Source of the DNA: Rhabdothermincola salaria
GTDB lineage: Bacteria; Actinomycetota; Acidimicrobiia; Acidimicrobiales; Acidimicrobilacustridaceae
Direction: 5' to 3'
Length of the DNA: 64,000 nucleotides
Assembly: GCF_021246445.1 (NCBI RefSeq)
Contig: NZ_JAJQXW010000001.1
Location: forward strand, 1,878,168-1,942,167
The position numbers and the translations under genes were made by a program. Shown in pieces: positions 50,593 to 59,421 of the stretch. A model generated the notes under the pieces. The model searched no databases. It saw nothing but the letters and a program-made list of their open reading frames with translations, and was not told where the DNA came from. Position 1 is the stretch's first letter. Each line of letters starts with the position of its first letter.

Positions 50593-52353
50593 ATGGCCCT
50601 TCGCCACGAGATCGACGATCACGACCTCGGCCTGCTGGCCGAGGCCCCCCGCCCGCCCCTGCGGTTGGTGGATGCACCGCCGGCGGACTCGGCGATGGAG
50701 GTCGAGGCCTCGGGGCTCTTCCTGCGAGCCGTGGTGGACAGCCTCGGCGCCGCCCTGCGCAGCCCCGGACTGGTGGCCGGCGCCGTGGGCGAGCTCGCCA
50801 CCGGCCTGCTCACAGCCACCACCGCGTCGCTCGGCCGGGCCGTGGGCCGCGAGGTCGACGGGCCCGTCGCCCCGGCCCGCGACGCGCGCTTCGCCGACCC
50901 GACCTGGGAGGACAACGCCGCCTACTGGTGGCTGCGCCAGGTGCACCACCTCAACGAGCGCTTCGTCGGCCAGGTGATCGACGCCGCCCCCATCGACGAC
51001 CGCACCCGGGCCAAGGCGCGCTTCGCGGCCGGCCTCACCTGCGACGCCCTCGCTCCCACCAACACCCTCGCCGGCAACCCGGCGGCGCTCACCCGGGCCT
51101 TCCAGACCGGAGGCCTGAGCCTGCTGCGCGGGGCTCGCAACCTGGCCGACGACGTGGCCCACAACGGCGGGTGGCCCACCCAGGTCGACGGCTCGACCCT
51201 CGAGGTGGGTCGGGACCTGGCCGGCACCGGCGGCCAGGTGGTGCACCGCAGCCACTTCATCGAGGTCATCCAGTACCGGCCCCGCACCGAGGCCGTCCAC
51301 GAGGTGCCGCTGTTGTTCTGCCCGCCGTGGATCAACAAGTACTACATCCTCGATCTCGCCCCCGGCCGGTCGCTGGTGGAGTGGGCGCTGGAGCACGGCC
51401 ACCAGTGCTTCGTGATCAGCTACCGCAACCCCGACGCCACCCTGCGCGACGCCACCTTCGACGACTACCTGCGCGAAGGGCCCCGGCGGGCGATCGAGGT
51501 GGTCAAGGAGATCACCGGGAGCGACGTGGTGAACACCATGTCGGTGTGCCTCGGCGGCACCCTGAGCGCCATGAGCATGGCGCTCGACGCCGCCCGCGAC
51601 GACCGTTCGGTGAACTCGGCCTCCTTCATCAACACCCACACCGACTTCACCCGGGCAGGCGTGCTGGGCACGTTCACCGACGACGCCACCGTGCGGCTCC
51701 TCGAGCGGCACCTGCGCCAGGTCGGCACGCTGGACCAGCGCCACATCGCCCACACCTTCTCGTTGCTGCGGGCCAACGACCTCGTGTTCGGCTACGTCGC
51801 CAAGAACTGGCTGATGGGCGACACCCCGCCGGCGTTCGACCTGCTGGCCTGGAACGCCGACGGCACTGACATGCCCGGACGGCTCCACGCCGACTTCCTG
51901 CGCTGGTGCTACGTCGAGAACCGCCTGGCCCGAGGTGCGTTCGAGGTCGAGGGCACCCGGCTCGACCTCGGGCGGATCTCCCAGCCCACCTACGTCGTGT
52001 CCGCCGTCGACGACCACATCGTGCCCTGGAACTCCGCCTACCAGACCACCCAGCTCTTCGGCGGCGAGGACAAGCGCTTCGTGCTCTCCACCTCGGGCCA
52101 CATCGCCGCCATCGTGAACCCACCCGGGCCCAAGGCCAAGCACTGGGTCAACCCCGCGCTCCCCGCCGACGCGGAGGACTGGCTCGCCGACGCCGAGCTG
52201 CGGACCGGCACGTGGTGGGACGACTGGGCGGGATGGATCGGCGACCGCGCCGGGCCCATGGTCGAGCCCCCGACCCACCTCGGCAGCGACCGCCACCCGC
52301 CCATCGGCGACGCCCCCGGCGTCTACGTCCACGGCCTCACCGCCGACGTCTGA
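50593..52353 (+). CDS. phaC: Polyhydroxyalkanoate synthase
   Basis: 586 residues. Class I-type PhaC: FCPPWINKYYILDLAPGRSL, VEWALEHGHQCFVISYRNPD, the nucleophile elbow NTMSVCLGGTLSAMSMALDA with the catalytic Cys, the acid in VSAVDDHIVPWNSAYQTTQL and the His in STSGHIAAIVNPPGPKAKHW. The elbow reads S-V-C-L-G rather than the textbook G-x-C-x-G. The enzyme polymerises hydroxyacyl-CoA on granules. ATG 50593 with GAGGAGACGCG. The first 85 residues are a variable granule-associated region. Confidence 0.93.
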   Translation: MALRHEIDDHDLGLLAEAPRPPLRLVDAPPADSAMEVEASGLFLRAVVDSLGAALRSPGLVAGAVGELATGLLTATTASLGRAVGREVDGPVAPARDARFADPTWEDNAAYWWLRQVHHLNERFVGQVIDAAPIDDRTRAKARFAAGLTCDALAPTNTLAGNPAALTRAFQTGGLSLLRGARNLADDVAHNGGWPTQVDGSTLEVGRDLAGTGGQVVHRSHFIEVIQYRPRTEAVHEVPLLFCPPWINKYYILDLAPGRSLVEWALEHGHQCFVISYRNPDATLRDATFDDYLREGPRRAIEVVKEITGSDVVNTMSVCLGGTLSAMSMALDAARDDRSVNSASFINTHTDFTRAGVLGTFTDDATVRLLERHLRQVGTLDQRHIAHTFSLLRANDLVFGYVAKNWLMGDTPPAFDLLAWNADGTDMPGRLHADFLRWCYVENRLARGAFEVEGTRLDLGRISQPTYVVSAVDDHIVPWNSAYQTTQLFGGEDKRFVLSTSGHIAAIVNPPGPKAKHWVNPALPADAEDWLADAELRTGTWWDDWAGWIGDRAGPMVEPPTHLGSDRHPPIGDAPGVYVHGLTADV

Positions 52354-52438
52354 CCGATCCGCACCCGACGGCCGCACCCCGCCGCCGACCCGCCCGCACC
52401 TCTGATCGCCGCTCGTCTCACCCACCAAGGAGCCTCAC

Positions 52439-52717
52439 ATGACCTCCACCCTGATGGACCTCAGCATCGCCGCCCAGGAGAACACGCTCAGCGCCATGGA
52501 GACCTCCAAGGCCTACATGCTCGAGTCGTTCAAGGCCATGACCGCCACCACCCGGCGGGTCATGCCGACGATGCCCTCGATGCCCGAGCTCACGCCCATG
52601 ATCGACCCGCGTGAAGCGGTGTCGATGAGCTACGACTTCGCCGAGAAGCTGATGGCCTCGCAGCGGTCCTTCGTCGAGGAGATGATGGCCAGCCTCTCGC
52701 CTCCCGAGGAGATCTGA
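52439..52717 (+). CDS. Phasin-like small granule-associated protein
   Basis: 92 residues: TSTLMDLSIAAQENTLSAME, TSKAYMLESFKAMTATTRRV, then a Pro/Met linker (PTMPSMPELTPMIDP) and AVSMSYDFAEKLMASQRSFV. Two amphipathic helices, no Cys and many Met/Ala are phasin-like, and the position 85 bp after phaC supports a granule-coat role. AAGGAGCCTCAC precedes ATG 52439. Sequence alone does not prove the family. Confidence 0.72.
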   Translation: MTSTLMDLSIAAQENTLSAMETSKAYMLESFKAMTATTRRVMPTMPSMPELTPMIDPREAVSMSYDFAEKLMASQRSFVEEMMASLSPPEEI

Positions 52718-52898
52718 CCTGCCCGGTCATCACGACACCGACGGTCGTCGCCCCGCTGAGATCGGTGCCCCGGATCGGGGAGGTGCCGACCGGCGGGGAC
52801 CGAGACGGGCTCCGGGCCCGCGCGGGCCACGGACCGGCCGGCGATGAGTTCCGCTGTCGACGCCTCGCCGTCCGACGGACGGACGGTCGTGACCCGGC
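52718..52898. terminator. Convergent gap with palindromes, probable terminator
   Basis: 181 bp between phasin-like and GMC genes. Holds GGCCCGCGCGGGCC (52815-52828) and CCGTCC-GAC-GGACGG (about 52869-52883), which could stop transcription from both sides. Confidence 0.4.
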
Positions 52899-54533
52899 TC
52901 AGGTGGGCGGGACGGCCCGGAGGTGGGCCGCGAGGCGCAGGGCCAGCGCCACGATGGTGAAGGTGGGGTTGGCGGCCCCGCCGGTGGGGAACACCGAGCT
53001 GCCGGCCACGTAGAGGTTGGCGACGCCGTGCACCCTCCCGTCGGCGTCCACCACCCCGCGGCGCGGGTCGGTGTGCATGCGCGTCGTGCCCATGTGGTGG
53101 CGTGCACCTCGCAACCGCTCGGGCCAGTGATCGTCGACGCCGCCCAGCCGGCTGGTGAACGACACGCCTGACGCGGCCAGCCCCGCCCGGTAGAGCTCGT
53201 GGGCCCGCACCGCACTGGACCGGTCGAGCGGCGACAGCGTCCAGCGCAGCTCCACCCGCCGGCAGCCCAGCCGGTCGCGTTCGCCGGTCAGCACCACCCG
53301 GCTGTGCGGATTCGGGGCCTGCTCCATGACCTGCTTCACCCCGAGAGTCTCCCGGAGGGGCGCTCGCAGCCGATCGCGGCCGGCCCGGGCGACCTCGATC
53401 GCCCGGGCGCCGGTGCGCCCACCCACCCGCTCGAACGCCCGGTCCGCCACGTGTCGCGCCCGCCGGGCCACGCCCACCGCCCGGCCTTCCCCGGGGACCG
53501 ATCGCGGGCCCAGCCCGGACGCCGGATCCACCGGGCCCGGCCGACCCGGCTGGCCCTGGTCCCGGGGAGCGGCCTTGGCGGCGGTCAGGGGGGTGACGAC
53601 GGCGCACACGTTGGTGAGGCCCTCCCGGGCACGCACGTCGGGCGCCAGGGCCAGCACGGCCCGCAGCCGATCCGAACCCACGGCGTGGCTCTCGACGTAG
53701 AAGGAACCGAGCGCCCCACGCCGCGCCCGGATGCGGGCCGCGTCGTCGAGGTAGAGGTGCTCCATGAAGTAGCGCCCGACGAGGTCGTGACGGTTCCCGA
53801 GCCCGGCGCGCTCGACGCGGTCCGAGCTCAGCAGCAGCCTGGGGTTCTCGATGCCCCCGGCGGCCAGCACCACCACCCGGGCCGCCACCCGATACGTCGT
53901 GTGGGCCCCGCTGCGCACCACCACCGCGTCCACCCGATCGGCGGTCGGGGTGGTGTCGAGCTCCACCGCCGTGGCCCCGAGGTGCACCTCGAGGTGGCGG
54001 GCGGCCTCCAGTTCGGCCCGGCGGCGACGACCGACGTGGGTCGGGGTGCTGTAGTGGAAGGCGGCGGTGTGGAGCCGGTCGTCGGCCAGGGGCAGGGCCG
54101 GGATGCCGAGCGCCGACCAGTCCATGGCGTCGAACGGCAGCGGGCCCAGCTCGAGCTCCGGTCGGGCCCGCTCGTAGAACGGCGCCAGCTCCTCGAAGCC
54201 GAACGGCCATCCGCTGTCGGGCACCCAGCCGTGGGCCACGAAGTCGGCGGGGTCGAGCGGACGGCACTCCCCCGCCCACAGCTCGGTCGTGCCCCCCAGC
54301 ACCCGGCTGCGGGTGGACTCCAGGGGGAGGTAGGCCTGGCCCGTCGATGGGCCCGCCGAGAGGTCATCGGTGTCGGGATCGGCGACGAGGCCACCGCTCT
54401 CGAGCAGCACCACCCGCCGACGGGGTCCGGCCAGCTCGCGAGCCAGGGTGATCCCGGCCGGCCCGCCGCCGACGATGCACACGTCGGCGTCGATCCGGGT
54501 GCCGTCGGGCACCTGGGAGGCGTCGAGGAGCAC
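52899..54533 (-). CDS. GMC-family FAD oxidoreductase
   Basis: 544 residues from GTG 54533. The FAD site is DADVCIVGGGPAGITLAREL, then LLESGGLVADPDTDD, the GMC element RVLGGTTELWAGECRPLDP, VVVLAAGGIENPRLLLSSDR and the C-terminal catalytic His region GARHHMGTTRMHTDPRRGVV with ANPTFTIVALALRLAAHLRA. A central stretch (about 340-375) is Pro/Gly/Arg-rich and not conserved. The start is uncertain, with no ribosome site before the GTG, but the frame upstream is the TauD gene's shadow. The gene follows tauD-like by 19 bp, so coupled expression is likely. Confidence 0.88.
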   Translation of the reverse strand: MLLDASQVPDGTRIDADVCIVGGGPAGITLARELAGPRRRVVLLESGGLVADPDTDDLSAGPSTGQAYLPLESTRSRVLGGTTELWAGECRPLDPADFVAHGWVPDSGWPFGFEELAPFYERARPELELGPLPFDAMDWSALGIPALPLADDRLHTAAFHYSTPTHVGRRRRAELEAARHLEVHLGATAVELDTTPTADRVDAVVVRSGAHTTYRVAARVVVLAAGGIENPRLLLSSDRVERAGLGNRHDLVGRYFMEHLYLDDAARIRARRGALGSFYVESHAVGSDRLRAVLALAPDVRAREGLTNVCAVVTPLTAAKAAPRDQGQPGRPGPVDPASGLGPRSVPGEGRAVGVARRARHVADRAFERVGGRTGARAIEVARAGRDRLRAPLRETLGVKQVMEQAPNPHSRVVLTGERDRLGCRRVELRWTLSPLDRSSAVRAHELYRAGLAASGVSFTSRLGGVDDHWPERLRGARHHMGTTRMHTDPRRGVVDADGRVHGVANLYVAGSSVFPTGGAANPTFTIVALALRLAAHLRAVPPT

Positions 54534-54552
54534 GAAGGGCGGGGCCGGGGTG

Positions 54553-55410
54553 TCAGACGCGCACGACGCAGCGGCCCATCTCGCGGCGGTGCGGCATGTA
54601 GTCGGCCACGGCGAAGTGCTGGGTGCAGCGCTCGTCCCAGATGACCACGTCGCCCAACGACCACTGGTGGCGGTAGTGGAAGTTCGGGTTGGTGACGTGG
54701 GCGAAGAGCATCTCGAGCAGCGCCGTGCTCTCGGCGTCGGTGAGACCCACGATCGACTCGGTGAAGCCCCGGTTGACGTTGAGGAACCGTCGACCGGTGC
54801 CGGGGTGGACGCCCACGACCGGGTGTTCGGCGCCGGGGAACTGCTCGCGCACCTTGGCCACGATCTCGGGTCCCATCTTCGACACGAACGCCTTCCCGGC
54901 GCCCATGGTGTGTCGGGCCGTGAGCGGTTCGAGCAGGCCCTGCATGGTGGGTGAGAGCGCCTCGAAGGCAGCGTAGGTGTTGACGAAGATGGTGTCGCCA
55001 CCCCTCGGCGGCAGGTCGACGGCTCGCAGCGTGCCGTAGGTGGGGGGCGCCTCGTCCCAGCTGACGTCGGTGTGCCACTCGTCCTGGTAGGGCGGGTGGT
55101 CGACGTCGTCGACGATGTGCTCGCAGCGGGCCTCGGTGGACGATCCCCGGGCGAGGGGGTGGATGTAGGGGCCCCCGAAGCGCAGGGCGAGGGCCAGCTG
55201 CTGGTCGTCGTCGATGGCCTGGCCGGGGATGTGCACCACGAGGTGCTCGTCGAGCATGCCCACGAGCCGGTCCCGGGTGGCGTCGTCGATGCCGGCGGCC
55301 AGGTCGAGGCCTTCGACGGTGGCCCCCAGGTGTCCCGCGGTGGGCGTGACAGCCAGTGCTCGGCCGCCGCCGTCGACGGCGGCCTCGCCCTCCGAGACGG
55401 TGCTGGTCAT
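54553..55410 (-). CDS. TauD/TfdA-family alpha-ketoglutarate-dependent dioxygenase
   Basis: 285 residues. Iron ligands: His and Asp in YQDEWHTDVSWDEAPPTYGT, distal His in WDERCTQHFAVADYMPHRRE, and the 2-oxoglutarate Arg in HRREMGR. LGATVEGLDLAAGIDDATRD near the start and GHLGATVEG are standard. Substrates include taurine, phenoxyacetates and alkyl sulfates; this one cannot be told. GGGGGAGGATCGTC is a strong site before ATG 55410. Operon with the GMC oxidoreductase. Confidence 0.9.
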   Translation of the reverse strand: MTSTVSEGEAAVDGGGRALAVTPTAGHLGATVEGLDLAAGIDDATRDRLVGMLDEHLVVHIPGQAIDDDQQLALALRFGGPYIHPLARGSSTEARCEHIVDDVDHPPYQDEWHTDVSWDEAPPTYGTLRAVDLPPRGGDTIFVNTYAAFEALSPTMQGLLEPLTARHTMGAGKAFVSKMGPEIVAKVREQFPGAEHPVVGVHPGTGRRFLNVNRGFTESIVGLTDAESTALLEMLFAHVTNPNFHYRHQWSLGDVVIWDERCTQHFAVADYMPHRREMGRCVVRV

Positions 55411-55511
55411 GACGATCCTCCCCCGGGCCCGGTGTCCGGCCGACCCGTCCCCAGACCGTACCGGCCCCGCCCTCCCGAGCGCCCGGCCCCGACGATCGCC
55501 AGGCCCCACGC

Positions 55512-55559
55512 TTCTTGCATGGAAACGGCGCACCCCACGACGCCCTTCCCATGCAAGAA
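55512..55559. repeat. Inverted repeat downstream of ilvD
   Basis: TTCTTGCATGG (55512-55522) and CCATGCAAGAA (55549-55559) with a 26-bp spacer. Flanking CCCCA/TGGGG extends the pairing imperfectly. It is 54 bp after the ilvD stop. Terminator, operator or small structured RNA. Confidence 0.65.
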
Positions 55560-55612
55560 CGCCTGGGGTGAGGGGTTGGTGCCGGAACGCGCTCCAGACA
55601 TGGCCGCCTCCG

Positions 55613-57703
55613 TCAGGGGGCGGGCGAGGCGGCCGAGGAGGGGACGACGCGCACGGCGCCCTTCGACGCCGAGGTGGTGAAGGCGGCGTAGGCCCGCAGC
55701 GCGGTCGACACCCGTCGCGCCCGGGGCGCGGCCGGTGCCCACCCACCCGGGTGGGCGGCGTCCGTGGCGGCACGTCGCTCGGCCAGCGTGGCGTCGTCGA
55801 CGTCGAGGCTGAGCGACCGACCGGGGATGTCGACGGTGATCGGGTCGCCGTCGCGCACCAGGCCGATGGCGCCGCCCTCGGCCGCCTCCGGCGACACGTG
55901 CCCCACCGACAGCCCCGACGAGCCACCCGAGAAGCGCCCATCGGTGACGAGAGCACAGCGTCCGGCGAGGCCCATGCTCTTCAGGTAGGTCGTCGGGTAC
56001 AGCATCTCCTGCATCCCGGGCCCGCCCCGAGGCCCCTCGTAGCGGATCACCACCACCTCCCCGGGCTGCACCTCACCGCCGAGGATGCCGTCGACGGCGG
56101 CGTCCTGGCTCTCGAACACCCGGGCCGGGCCGGTGAAGGTGAGCTGGTGGTCGGGCACCGCCGCCGCCTTCACGATGGCGCCGTCGACGGCCAGGTTGCC
56201 GAACAGCACGGCCAACCCGCCATCCGGACGGTAGGCGTGGGCCACGTCGCGGATGCACCCGGCTTCGCGGTCGAGGTCCAGGCTCGGCCACCGAGTGTCC
56301 TGACTGAACGCCTCGGTGGTGCGGATCCCCGCCGGCCCGGCCCGGTAGAAGCGCTCCACGTCCAACTGGTTCCCGGCGCCCGACTGCTGACCCACGCCAG
56401 CCCGACCGACGCCACCGCGGCCAGGTTCGCCACCGCCCGCCTCCTCACCCACGCCACCCGGAACGAGTTCAGTGCTGTCGACGTCCGTGCTGTCGACGTC
56501 AGTGCTGTCGACCTCACCGGCATGGGCACCGACCACGGCGTCCAGCCCGTCGGCGTCCAGCCCGTCCGCGCCCTTCCCGCGCACGTCCCAGCGGGCCAGG
56601 GCGTCGGCGAGGGTGGGGCTGTGCACCGTGGGCACCGACGCGTCGACGAGGCCGGCCCGGTCGAGCTCACCGAGGATGCCGAGCACCCCACCGGCGCGGT
56701 GCACGTCCTCCACGTGGTAGCGCTCGCTGGCGGGCGCCACCTTGCACAGCTGGGGCACCCGGCGGCTGAGGGCATCGATGTCGTCGAGCCCGAAGTCGAC
56801 GTCGCCCTCGGCCGCCGCCGCCAAGAGGTGCAGCACGGTGTTGGTGGAGCCGCCCATGGCGATGTCGAGGGCCATGGCGTTGGCGAAGGCGGTGCGGTCC
56901 GCGATGCGGCGAGGCCGCACGGCGTCGTCGCCCTCGTCGTAGAACCGACGGGTCAGCTCCACGATGGTCCGCCCCGCCTGGCGGAACAGCGCCTCGCGGT
57001 CGGCGTGGGTGGCCAACAGGGTGCCGTTGCCGGGCAGCGACAGCCCGAGGGCTTCGGTGAGGCAGTTCATGGAGTTGGCCGTGAACATGCCCGAGCACGA
57101 TCCGCAGGTGGGGCACGCCGAGCGCTCCACCGCCTCGACCTCGTCGTCGCCGGCGTCCGGCCGTCCGGCCACCTCCATGGCCGACACGAGGTCGACCTTC
57201 ACCTCCCGGCTGCCCCCGCGATCGCTGTCGGGGTCGGCCAGCGCCACCTTCCCCGCCTCCATGGGCCCGCCGGACACGAACACGGTCGGGACGTCCAGGC
57301 GCAGAGCGGCCATGAGCATCCCCGGCGTGATCTTGTCGCAGTTGGAGATGCACACCAGGGCGTCGGCGCAGTGGGCGTTGACCATGTACTCCACCGAGTC
57401 GGCGATGAGGTCGCGACTCGGCAGGCTGTAGAGCATCCCGTCGTGGCCCATGGCGATGCCGTCGTCCACCGCGATGGTGTGGAACTCGCGGGCCACCGCG
57501 CCGGCCGCCTCGATCTCGGTGGCCACCAGCCGTCCCAGGTCGCGCAGGTGGACGTGCCCCGGCACGAACTGGGTGAAGGAGTTGGCCACGGCCACGATGG
57601 GCTTGGCGAAGTCGTCGTCGGTCATGCCGGTCGCCCGCCACAGGGCGCGGGCGCCGGCGGCGTTGCGACCGGCGGTGGTGGTGCGGGAGCGGTACTCGGG
57701 CAT
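55613..57703 (-). CDS. ilvD: Dihydroxy-acid dehydratase
   Basis: 696 residues. Long-form IlvD of the E. coli type: [40 protein letters not shown] (first Fe-S Cys), [20 protein letters not shown] (further Fe-S Cys), [40 protein letters not shown] and [20 protein letters not shown]. It makes 2-keto acids for valine, isoleucine and leucine synthesis. About 60 residues of low complexity ([15 protein letters not shown], then a Gly-rich run) are inserted before [19 protein letters not shown], where relatives have a short loop. ATG 57703. Inverted repeats lie on both sides of the gene. Confidence 0.93.
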   Translation of the reverse strand: MPEYRSRTTTAGRNAAGARALWRATGMTDDDFAKPIVAVANSFTQFVPGHVHLRDLGRLVATEIEAAGAVAREFHTIAVDDGIAMGHDGMLYSLPSRDLIADSVEYMVNAHCADALVCISNCDKITPGMLMAALRLDVPTVFVSGGPMEAGKVALADPDSDRGGSREVKVDLVSAMEVAGRPDAGDDEVEAVERSACPTCGSCSGMFTANSMNCLTEALGLSLPGNGTLLATHADREALFRQAGRTIVELTRRFYDEGDDAVRPRRIADRTAFANAMALDIAMGGSTNTVLHLLAAAAEGDVDFGLDDIDALSRRVPQLCKVAPASERYHVEDVHRAGGVLGILGELDRAGLVDASVPTVHSPTLADALARWDVRGKGADGLDADGLDAVVGAHAGEVDSTDVDSTDVDSTELVPGGVGEEAGGGEPGRGGVGRAGVGQQSGAGNQLDVERFYRAGPAGIRTTEAFSQDTRWPSLDLDREAGCIRDVAHAYRPDGGLAVLFGNLAVDGAIVKAAAVPDHQLTFTGPARVFESQDAAVDGILGGEVQPGEVVVIRYEGPRGGPGMQEMLYPTTYLKSMGLAGRCALVTDGRFSGGSSGLSVGHVSPEAAEGGAIGLVRDGDPITVDIPGRSLSLDVDDATLAERRAATDAAHPGGWAPAAPRARRVSTALRAYAAFTTSASKGAVRVVPSSAASPAP

Positions 57704-57906
57704 CGGGTCCTCCTCGGGGCGATGGGCCGCCGGCTCGTGGCCAGTCCACGCGCTCGGAGCGCGTGGACCCCGGTGGCGTCCTCCACGAGGGTGCGACCTC
57801 CCGGGGTGGAGAGGAAGAGCCCATCGGTGGTGGCACTGCCAGTCCCACCCTGCCCACCCCGACGGCCCACCCCGACGAGCCCCCGCCCTGCCGGCCCACC
57901 CGATCT

Positions 57907-57963
57907 CGCGTAGCTGTCGGACTCGGGCGCTACCCCCTGGCGCTCACGTCCGACAGCTACGCG
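57907..57963. repeat. Perfect 16-bp inverted repeat upstream of ilvD
   Basis: CGCGTAGCTGTCGGAC (57907-57922) and its exact complement (57948-57963), spacer 25 bp, in the divergent gap between ilvD and the XRE regulator gene. The rest of 57704-57999 holds no gene. Confidence 0.85.
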
Positions 57964-57999
57964 TAGTGGGTGGGTCTCGCGCCACTACCCTCGCCGGCC

Positions 58000-58830
58000 G
58001 TGCGTGGCGACGAACTCGGGGTGTTCCTGCGGTCCCGGCGAGCCCGGGTCGATCCGACAGCCGTCGGCTTCCCGAGGGGTGGACGGCGACGGACGCCCGG
58101 CTTGCGACGCGAGGAGCTGGCGTCGTTGTCGGGGGTCACCGTGTCGTGGTTGGCCAAGCTCGAGCAGGGGCGGGCCCGGTCGGTGTCGGCCGGCGTGCTC
58201 GACGCCCTGGCCCGCAGCCTCGACCTCGACCCCGCCGAGCGCGCCCACCTGTTCGCCCTCGCCGACCTGCGGGCCCCGACCGCGCCGGCGGCCCCGGCCG
58301 GATCGCCTCGGGTCACCCCGGCCCTGCGGGCCCTCCTCGACGCCCTCGAGCCCAACCCGGCGTACGTCATCGACCGGGCCTGGGACTTCGTGGCCTGGAA
58401 CCGGGCCGAAGAGGCCCTGTTCCCGACCCTGGCCCGCTACCGCGAGGCGCCGCCCAACCTCTTGGAGCTCACCTTCACCGACGACGAGCTCGCCGTGTTG
58501 ATGGCCGACCACGACACCGAGCTGGTGCGGCTGGTCTCCCAGTTCCGCCTGCACTGCACCGACTGGCCCGAGAGCCCCGAGCTCGACGCCCTCGTCGAGC
58601 GGCTCGCCGCGACGTCGCCCCGATTCGCCGCCCTGTGGGAGGCCCGGGACGTGGCCCCCTTCGAGACCACCCGCCGGGTGTTCGACCATCCCGCCGCCGG
58701 TCGGCTGGAGTTCGACCACCACCGCCTCGCCGTGCTCGACCAGCCGGGCCTCCAGCTGGTCGTCTACACCCCCGCGGCCGGCACGGAGAGCGCCGACCGC
58801 CTCGCCCGAGCCGACGCCGGCTCCCGCTGA
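58000..58830 (+). CDS. XRE-family regulator with MmyB-like ligand domain
   Basis: 276 residues from GTG 58000. The helix-turn-helix has LGVFLRSRRARVDPTAVG, RRTPGLRREELASLSGVTVS and WLAKLEQGRARSVSAGVLDA. The C-terminal PAS-like MmyB domain has NPAYVIDRAWDFVAWNRAEE, LFPTLARYREAPPNLLELTF and a later segment with LVSQFRLHCTDWPESPELDA. These bind fatty acids or related ligands and often control a neighbouring oxidoreductase. An earlier GTG at 57970 is less likely. The regulated gene is not obvious; ilvD is the divergent neighbour. Confidence 0.88.
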   Translation: MRGDELGVFLRSRRARVDPTAVGFPRGGRRRTPGLRREELASLSGVTVSWLAKLEQGRARSVSAGVLDALARSLDLDPAERAHLFALADLRAPTAPAAPAGSPRVTPALRALLDALEPNPAYVIDRAWDFVAWNRAEEALFPTLARYREAPPNLLELTFTDDELAVLMADHDTELVRLVSQFRLHCTDWPESPELDALVERLAATSPRFAALWEARDVAPFETTRRVFDHPAAGRLEFDHHRLAVLDQPGLQLVVYTPAAGTESADRLARADAGSR

Positions 58831-58839
58831 CCCGGAACC

Positions 58840-58967
58840 CCCGCAAGCCCGCAAACCCGCAAACCCGCAAGCCCGCAAGCCCGCAAGCCCGCAAGCCCGC
58901 AAGCCCGCAAGCCCGCAAGCCCGCAAGCCCGCAAGCCCGCAAGCCCGCAAGCCCGCAAGCCCGCAAG
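58840..58967. repeat. CCCGCAAG octanucleotide array, sixteen copies
   Basis: Sixteen consecutive 8-bp units, all CCCGCAAG except two early CCCGCAAA copies. No spacer sequences, so not a CRISPR array. Its length (128 bp) is a multiple of 8 and not of 3. Confidence 0.95.
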
Positions 58968-59184
58968 CCCGGGGATGATCCTCCGCCCGGCGATCCGGGC
59001 GGACCGGCAGGCCGGGGCCATGCCCGGACTGCCCCGGTCGGCCCCGCCCACCCGGGTCGAAGCCGGCGGGGACCTCGCGACGCTGCCCGGACTCGAGGAC
59101 GGGACCCCTCCGACGCGGGCAAAGACGGAACCTGCCCCGGCGGAGGCGACCAGCCGATCCGGCCCGCCGCGGGCGGCGGACGCG

Positions 59185-59216
59185 GCACGGCCCCCTCCGC
59201 CGAGAGGGGGCCGTGC
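59185..59216 (-). terminator. Terminator hairpin of the 6C-like RNA
   Basis: GCACGGCCCCCTC and its exact complement with a 6-nt loop; no T tract. Confidence 0.65.
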
Positions 59217-59275
59217 GGTACGTCATGCGGTGGGGGAAACCGCACCGTGCGGTCGGGGGGAATCGACCGCTCTCC
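59185..59275 (-). ncRNA. 6C-like small RNA
   Basis: Read on the minus strand, two hairpins stand side by side with C-run loops. The first has stem GCGGTCG/CGACCGC with loop ATTCCCCC (59249-59270; six C in all). The second has stem TGCGGT/ACCGCA with loop TTCCCCC (59226-59244). A strong 13-bp GC hairpin (59185-59216, 6-nt loop) follows as terminator. This is the architecture of the actinobacterial 6C RNA: two stem-loops with cytosine-rich loops, then a terminator. In mycobacteria its relative is a growth-affecting regulator acting through the C-rich loops. The second loop has five, not six, C. The 5' end is not defined. Confidence 0.72.
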
Positions 59276-59421
59276 TTTCATCGGCAACCACGCGGCGCCA
59301 GTTGAGCGATCGGCGTCAGGTACGCGTCAGACGGCGCCCGGCATCCCGTAGGACATTCGGTGGGGGCTCAGGGCCCGCTCCGGGACCGGGGCACCGACCG
59401 CCGTGGCGCGCACCGGAGCAG

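Larger units (their letters stand above)
58831..59421. other. Intergenic region: octamer array and 6C-like RNA
   Basis: 591 bp between the XRE gene and recD. It contains the 16-copy octamer array at 58840-58967 and the structured RNA at 59185-59275. Nothing else coding was seen. Confidence 0.75.

Noticed and set aside
51540-51575. Loss of the catalytic motif in PHA synthase because the elbow reads S-V-C-L-G
   Set aside because: The Cys nucleophile and following Gly are kept and the acid and His regions are intact; Ser at the first position is ordinary variation.
58840-58967. Possible CRISPR array
   Set aside because: The units are 8 bp and contiguous with no spacers; there are no cas genes.
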